This document shows, piece after piece, positions 7,171 through 8,929 of a stretch of 8,929 bases of DNA. The position numbers and the translations under genes were made by a program. How positions within the stretch are numbered: the stretch's first letter is position 1; every line of letters begins with the position of its first letter. The stretch is from Massilia sp. UBA2709 (GTDB taxonomy: Bacteria > Pseudomonadota > Gammaproteobacteria > Burkholderiales > Burkholderiaceae_D). The notes beneath the pieces were generated by a model. The model was not told the DNA's origin. It saw nothing but the letters and a program-made list of their open reading frames with translations, and ran no database searches. The DNA lies in NCBI GenBank assembly GCA_002354135.1, contig DEKZ01000143.1, positions 610-9,538 of the forward strand, written 5' to 3'.

Positions 7171-8268
7171 ATGACGAGCGACACCGCACCAGCCCTGCGC
7201 AGCAGCGCCGAACTGCGCTACAGCGACGAACTGGCGCGCCTGCGCGAGGCCGACCGCGATCCGCGCCCGGAAGGCTGGCGCCTCTCGCCGCGGGCGGTGC
7301 GGCGCTTCATCCTGGGCGACCCTGCGCTCCAGGTCAGCCGCAAGTTCTACGGCGACGATCCGCTCGTCGAGCGCGCCATCGTGACCCTGATGGGCCACCA
7401 GGGCCTGATGCTGGTCGGCGAACCGGGCACCGCCAAGTCGCTGCTGTCCGAGCTGCTTGCCACCGCCATCAGCGGCGACTCCGCATTGACGATCCAGGGC
7501 GCGGCCGGCACCACCGAGGACCATATCCGCTATGCGTGGAACTACGCGCTGCTGCTGGCCGAAGGACCCAGCCAGCGCGCGCTGGTGCCCTCGCCCATGT
7601 ACCGCGCGATGGTCGCCGGCAAGCTGGTGCGCTTCGAGGAGATCACCCGCTGCCCGCCCGAAATCCAGGACACCATGATCTCGCTGCTGTCCGAGAAGCA
7701 GATCATGGTGCCGGAACTGGGCGAGGACGCGCGCGTGCATGCGCGGCGCGGCTTCAACGTGATCGCCACCGCCAACCTGCGCGACCGCGGGGTGCACGAG
7801 ATGTCCTCGGCCCTGAAGCGCCGCTTCAACTTCGAGACCGTGCGGCCGATCCGCGACCATGCCTTCGAAGTCGAGCTGGTGCTGGCCCAGGTGCAGCGCG
7901 AACTCGAAACCGGGGGCTTCGAGCCGCGTATCGAGCACGAGCTCGTCGCGCTGCTGGTGACCGTGTTCCAGGAACTGCGCGCCGGCAGCACGCGCGAGGG
8001 CACGCCCCTGAAAATGCTGGACGCCGTCATGTCGACCGCGGAAGCCGTCAACGTGCTGCATGCGGCGGCCCTGGAAGCGGCCTTCCTCGGCAACGGCGAG
8101 GTGACGCCGCGCGAGATGGCGAACCAGCTGCAGGGCGTGCTGGTCAAGGACAGCGTCGACGACGTCAAGCGCGTCCAGCATTACTTCGACACCGTGGTGC
8201 GCGAACGCGGCCGCCGCGACAGCGCCTGGAAGCGCTTCGGCGACGCCGCGCGCAGCCTGTGGGCATGA
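7171..8268 (+). CDS. MoxR-family AAA+ ATPase, YehL type
   Basis: The product is 365 residues, a single-domain AAA+ ATPase like E. coli YehL. Walker A is GEPGTAKS (83-90). The Walker B region is KLVRFEEITR (151-160), with Glu where the usual Asp stands (FEE rather than DE). Sensor 1 is VIATANLRD with N202, and an arginine-finger-like ALKRRFNFE follows (R217, R218). The helical lid occupies roughly the last 120 residues. MoxR ATPases form rings that remodel or activate partner proteins, usually together with a vWA protein (family knowledge). The substrate here is unknown. The start at 7171 has a modest GGA at 7162-7164. The gene lies 33 bases after the DUF4132 gene and its stop overlaps the next start as ATGA. 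The three genes are thus probably one transcript, with translational coupling to the third. The vWA partner may be the divergent TerF-like protein or a gene beyond the right edge. Confidence 0.93.
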   Translation: MTSDTAPALRSSAELRYSDELARLREADRDPRPEGWRLSPRAVRRFILGDPALQVSRKFYGDDPLVERAIVTLMGHQGLMLVGEPGTAKSLLSELLATAISGDSALTIQGAAGTTEDHIRYAWNYALLLAEGPSQRALVPSPMYRAMVAGKLVRFEEITRCPPEIQDTMISLLSEKQIMVPELGEDARVHARRGFNVIATANLRDRGVHEMSSALKRRFNFETVRPIRDHAFEVELVLAQVQRELETGGFEPRIEHELVALLVTVFQELRAGSTREGTPLKMLDAVMSTAEAVNVLHAAALEAAFLGNGEVTPREMANQLQGVLVKDSVDDVKRVQHYFDTVVRERGRRDSAWKRFGDAARSLWA

Positions 8269-8929
8269 ACATGGCGCCGTCCGGCGGGCCGCTGGACGCC
8301 CTGCCGCCGGACGTGCGCGCCGGCCTGGCCCGCATGGAAATGGACGGCATCCACTTCGCCCCGGTCCGCCACCACAGCCCGGCCTGCTCGCTGGCCCTGC
8401 AGGCCATGGTGCGCGAACTGCACCCGAGCGCCATCCTGGTCGAAGGGCCCGACACTTTCGACGCCCTGCTGCCGCTGCTGTTCGACGAGCGCACGCGCCC
8501 GCCGGTGGCGATCCTGTCCCAGGCCGGCCTGCCCGGCGGAACACAAGGCGGGCCGGCGACGCGCAGCGCCTTCTTCCCTTTTTGCGACTACAGTCCCGAG
8601 TGGGTGGCCCTGCGCCTGGCGCGCGAGACCGGCGTTCCGTTCGCCTTCATCGACCTGCCCTGGCAGGCGCGCAGCCAGGACGAGGCCCCCGAGCGGCTCG
8701 ACGAGCAGGCGCGCAGCCTGATGGCCGAACGTTACCTGGCCCACAGCGACTACCTCGCCGCGCTGGCCCGCGCCAGCGGCTGCCGCAGCCAGGACGAGCT
8801 GTGGGACCACCTGTTCGAACTACGCCCCGCGCCCGCGCTGCGCGACTGGCGGACCCTGTTCGTGGACGTCTTCGCCTACTGCGCCCTGGCGCGCAGCAGC
8901 TACGAGACGCAAGTGCTGGAAGCCGAGGG
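8265..8929 (+). CDS. DUF5682 family protein (YehM-like), 5' part, truncated by window end
   Basis: The open frame runs from ATG 8265 to the right edge with no stop: 221 codons plus two bases. The E. coli relative YehM is roughly 750 residues, so well under half is visible. Recognisable DUF5682 motifs in order: FAPVRHHSPAC (31-41), ILVEGPDTFDALLPLL (57-72), FFPFCDYSPEW (103-113), PFAFIDLPWQ (125-134) and DELWDHLFE (177-185). The invariant-looking His, Glu and Asp residues (H36, H37, E60, D130) after predicted strands suggest an active site in an alpha/beta enzyme fold. The reaction is unknown and no substrate can be named. There is no signal peptide. The start overlaps the ATPase stop by ATGA, indicating translational coupling. 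An in-frame ATG two codons later (8271) is an alternative. Order and spacing match the yehL-yehM pair of E. coli, so it probably works with the MoxR ATPase. Confidence 0.85.
   Translation, partial: MNMAPSGGPLDALPPDVRAGLARMEMDGIHFAPVRHHSPACSLALQAMVRELHPSAILVEGPDTFDALLPLLFDERTRPPVAILSQAGLPGGTQGGPATRSAFFPFCDYSPEWVALRLARETGVPFAFIDLPWQARSQDEAPERLDEQARSLMAERYLAHSDYLAALARASGCRSQDELWDHLFELRPAPALRDWRTLFVDVFAYCALARSSYETQVLEAE

Noticed and set aside
7147..8544. Open frame of 465 codons on the - strand over the ATPase and DUF5682 genes
   Set aside because: The sense strand encodes an intact AAA+ ATPase and DUF5682 motifs. The antisense product shows low-complexity His/Gln/Gly/Arg composition typical of a shadow frame.
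8181..8810. Open frame of 209 codons on the - strand near the right edge
   Set aside because: It is antisense to the DUF5682 gene, whose + strand motifs are clear; the composition is shadow-like.

Overview
The window is GC-rich bacterial DNA, densely coding on both strands, with strong G/C preference at third codon positions throughout. That composition, the MscS architecture and the gene set suggest a Pseudomonadota chromosome, perhaps Burkholderiales such as Massilia and relatives. This placement is inference from composition only; there is no rRNA or other taxonomic marker. I saw no tRNA, rRNA, CRISPR array, insertion sequence or integrase.

Layout: (1) 1-135 is a short leader with one small hairpin and no supported gene. 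(2) 136-1770 (+) encodes an MscS-family mechanosensitive channel with a signal peptide and an extra periplasmic N-terminal domain. (3) 1787-3133 (-) encodes a TerF-like protein, an N-terminal TerD-type domain joined to a C-terminal von Willebrand A (vWA) domain. It converges on the channel gene with 16 bp between the stops, and an 8-bp inverted repeat lies at the junction. (4) 3134-3351 is a 218-bp divergent intergenic region, the most AT-rich stretch here and the likely site of two outward promoters. (5) 3352-7137 (+) encodes a 1261-residue protein with HEAT-like helical repeats and a C-terminal DUF4132 region (E. coli YehI/MolR type). (6) 7171-8268 (+) encodes a MoxR-family AAA+ ATPase of the YehL type. 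(7) 8265 to the right edge (+) is the first 221 codons of a DUF5682 (YehM-type) protein, overlapping the ATPase gene by ATGA and cut by the window end.

Genes 5-7 form an apparent operon in the same order as the uncharacterised E. coli yehI...yehL-yehM cluster, which continues with a vWA protein (YehP) and a SWIM zinc-finger protein (YehQ). The TerF-like vWA gene is transcribed divergently from it. MoxR ATPases generally act with vWA partners as chaperone-like remodelling machines. The best reading is therefore a MoxR-vWA-type, NTP-dependent system with a large helical-repeat scaffold (DUF4132) and a putative enzymatic or effector-like component (DUF5682). Its biological role is not established. 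Proposed roles in stress response, metal or tellurite-type resistance, or biological conflict are inference. The mechanosensitive channel is probably an unrelated neighbour.
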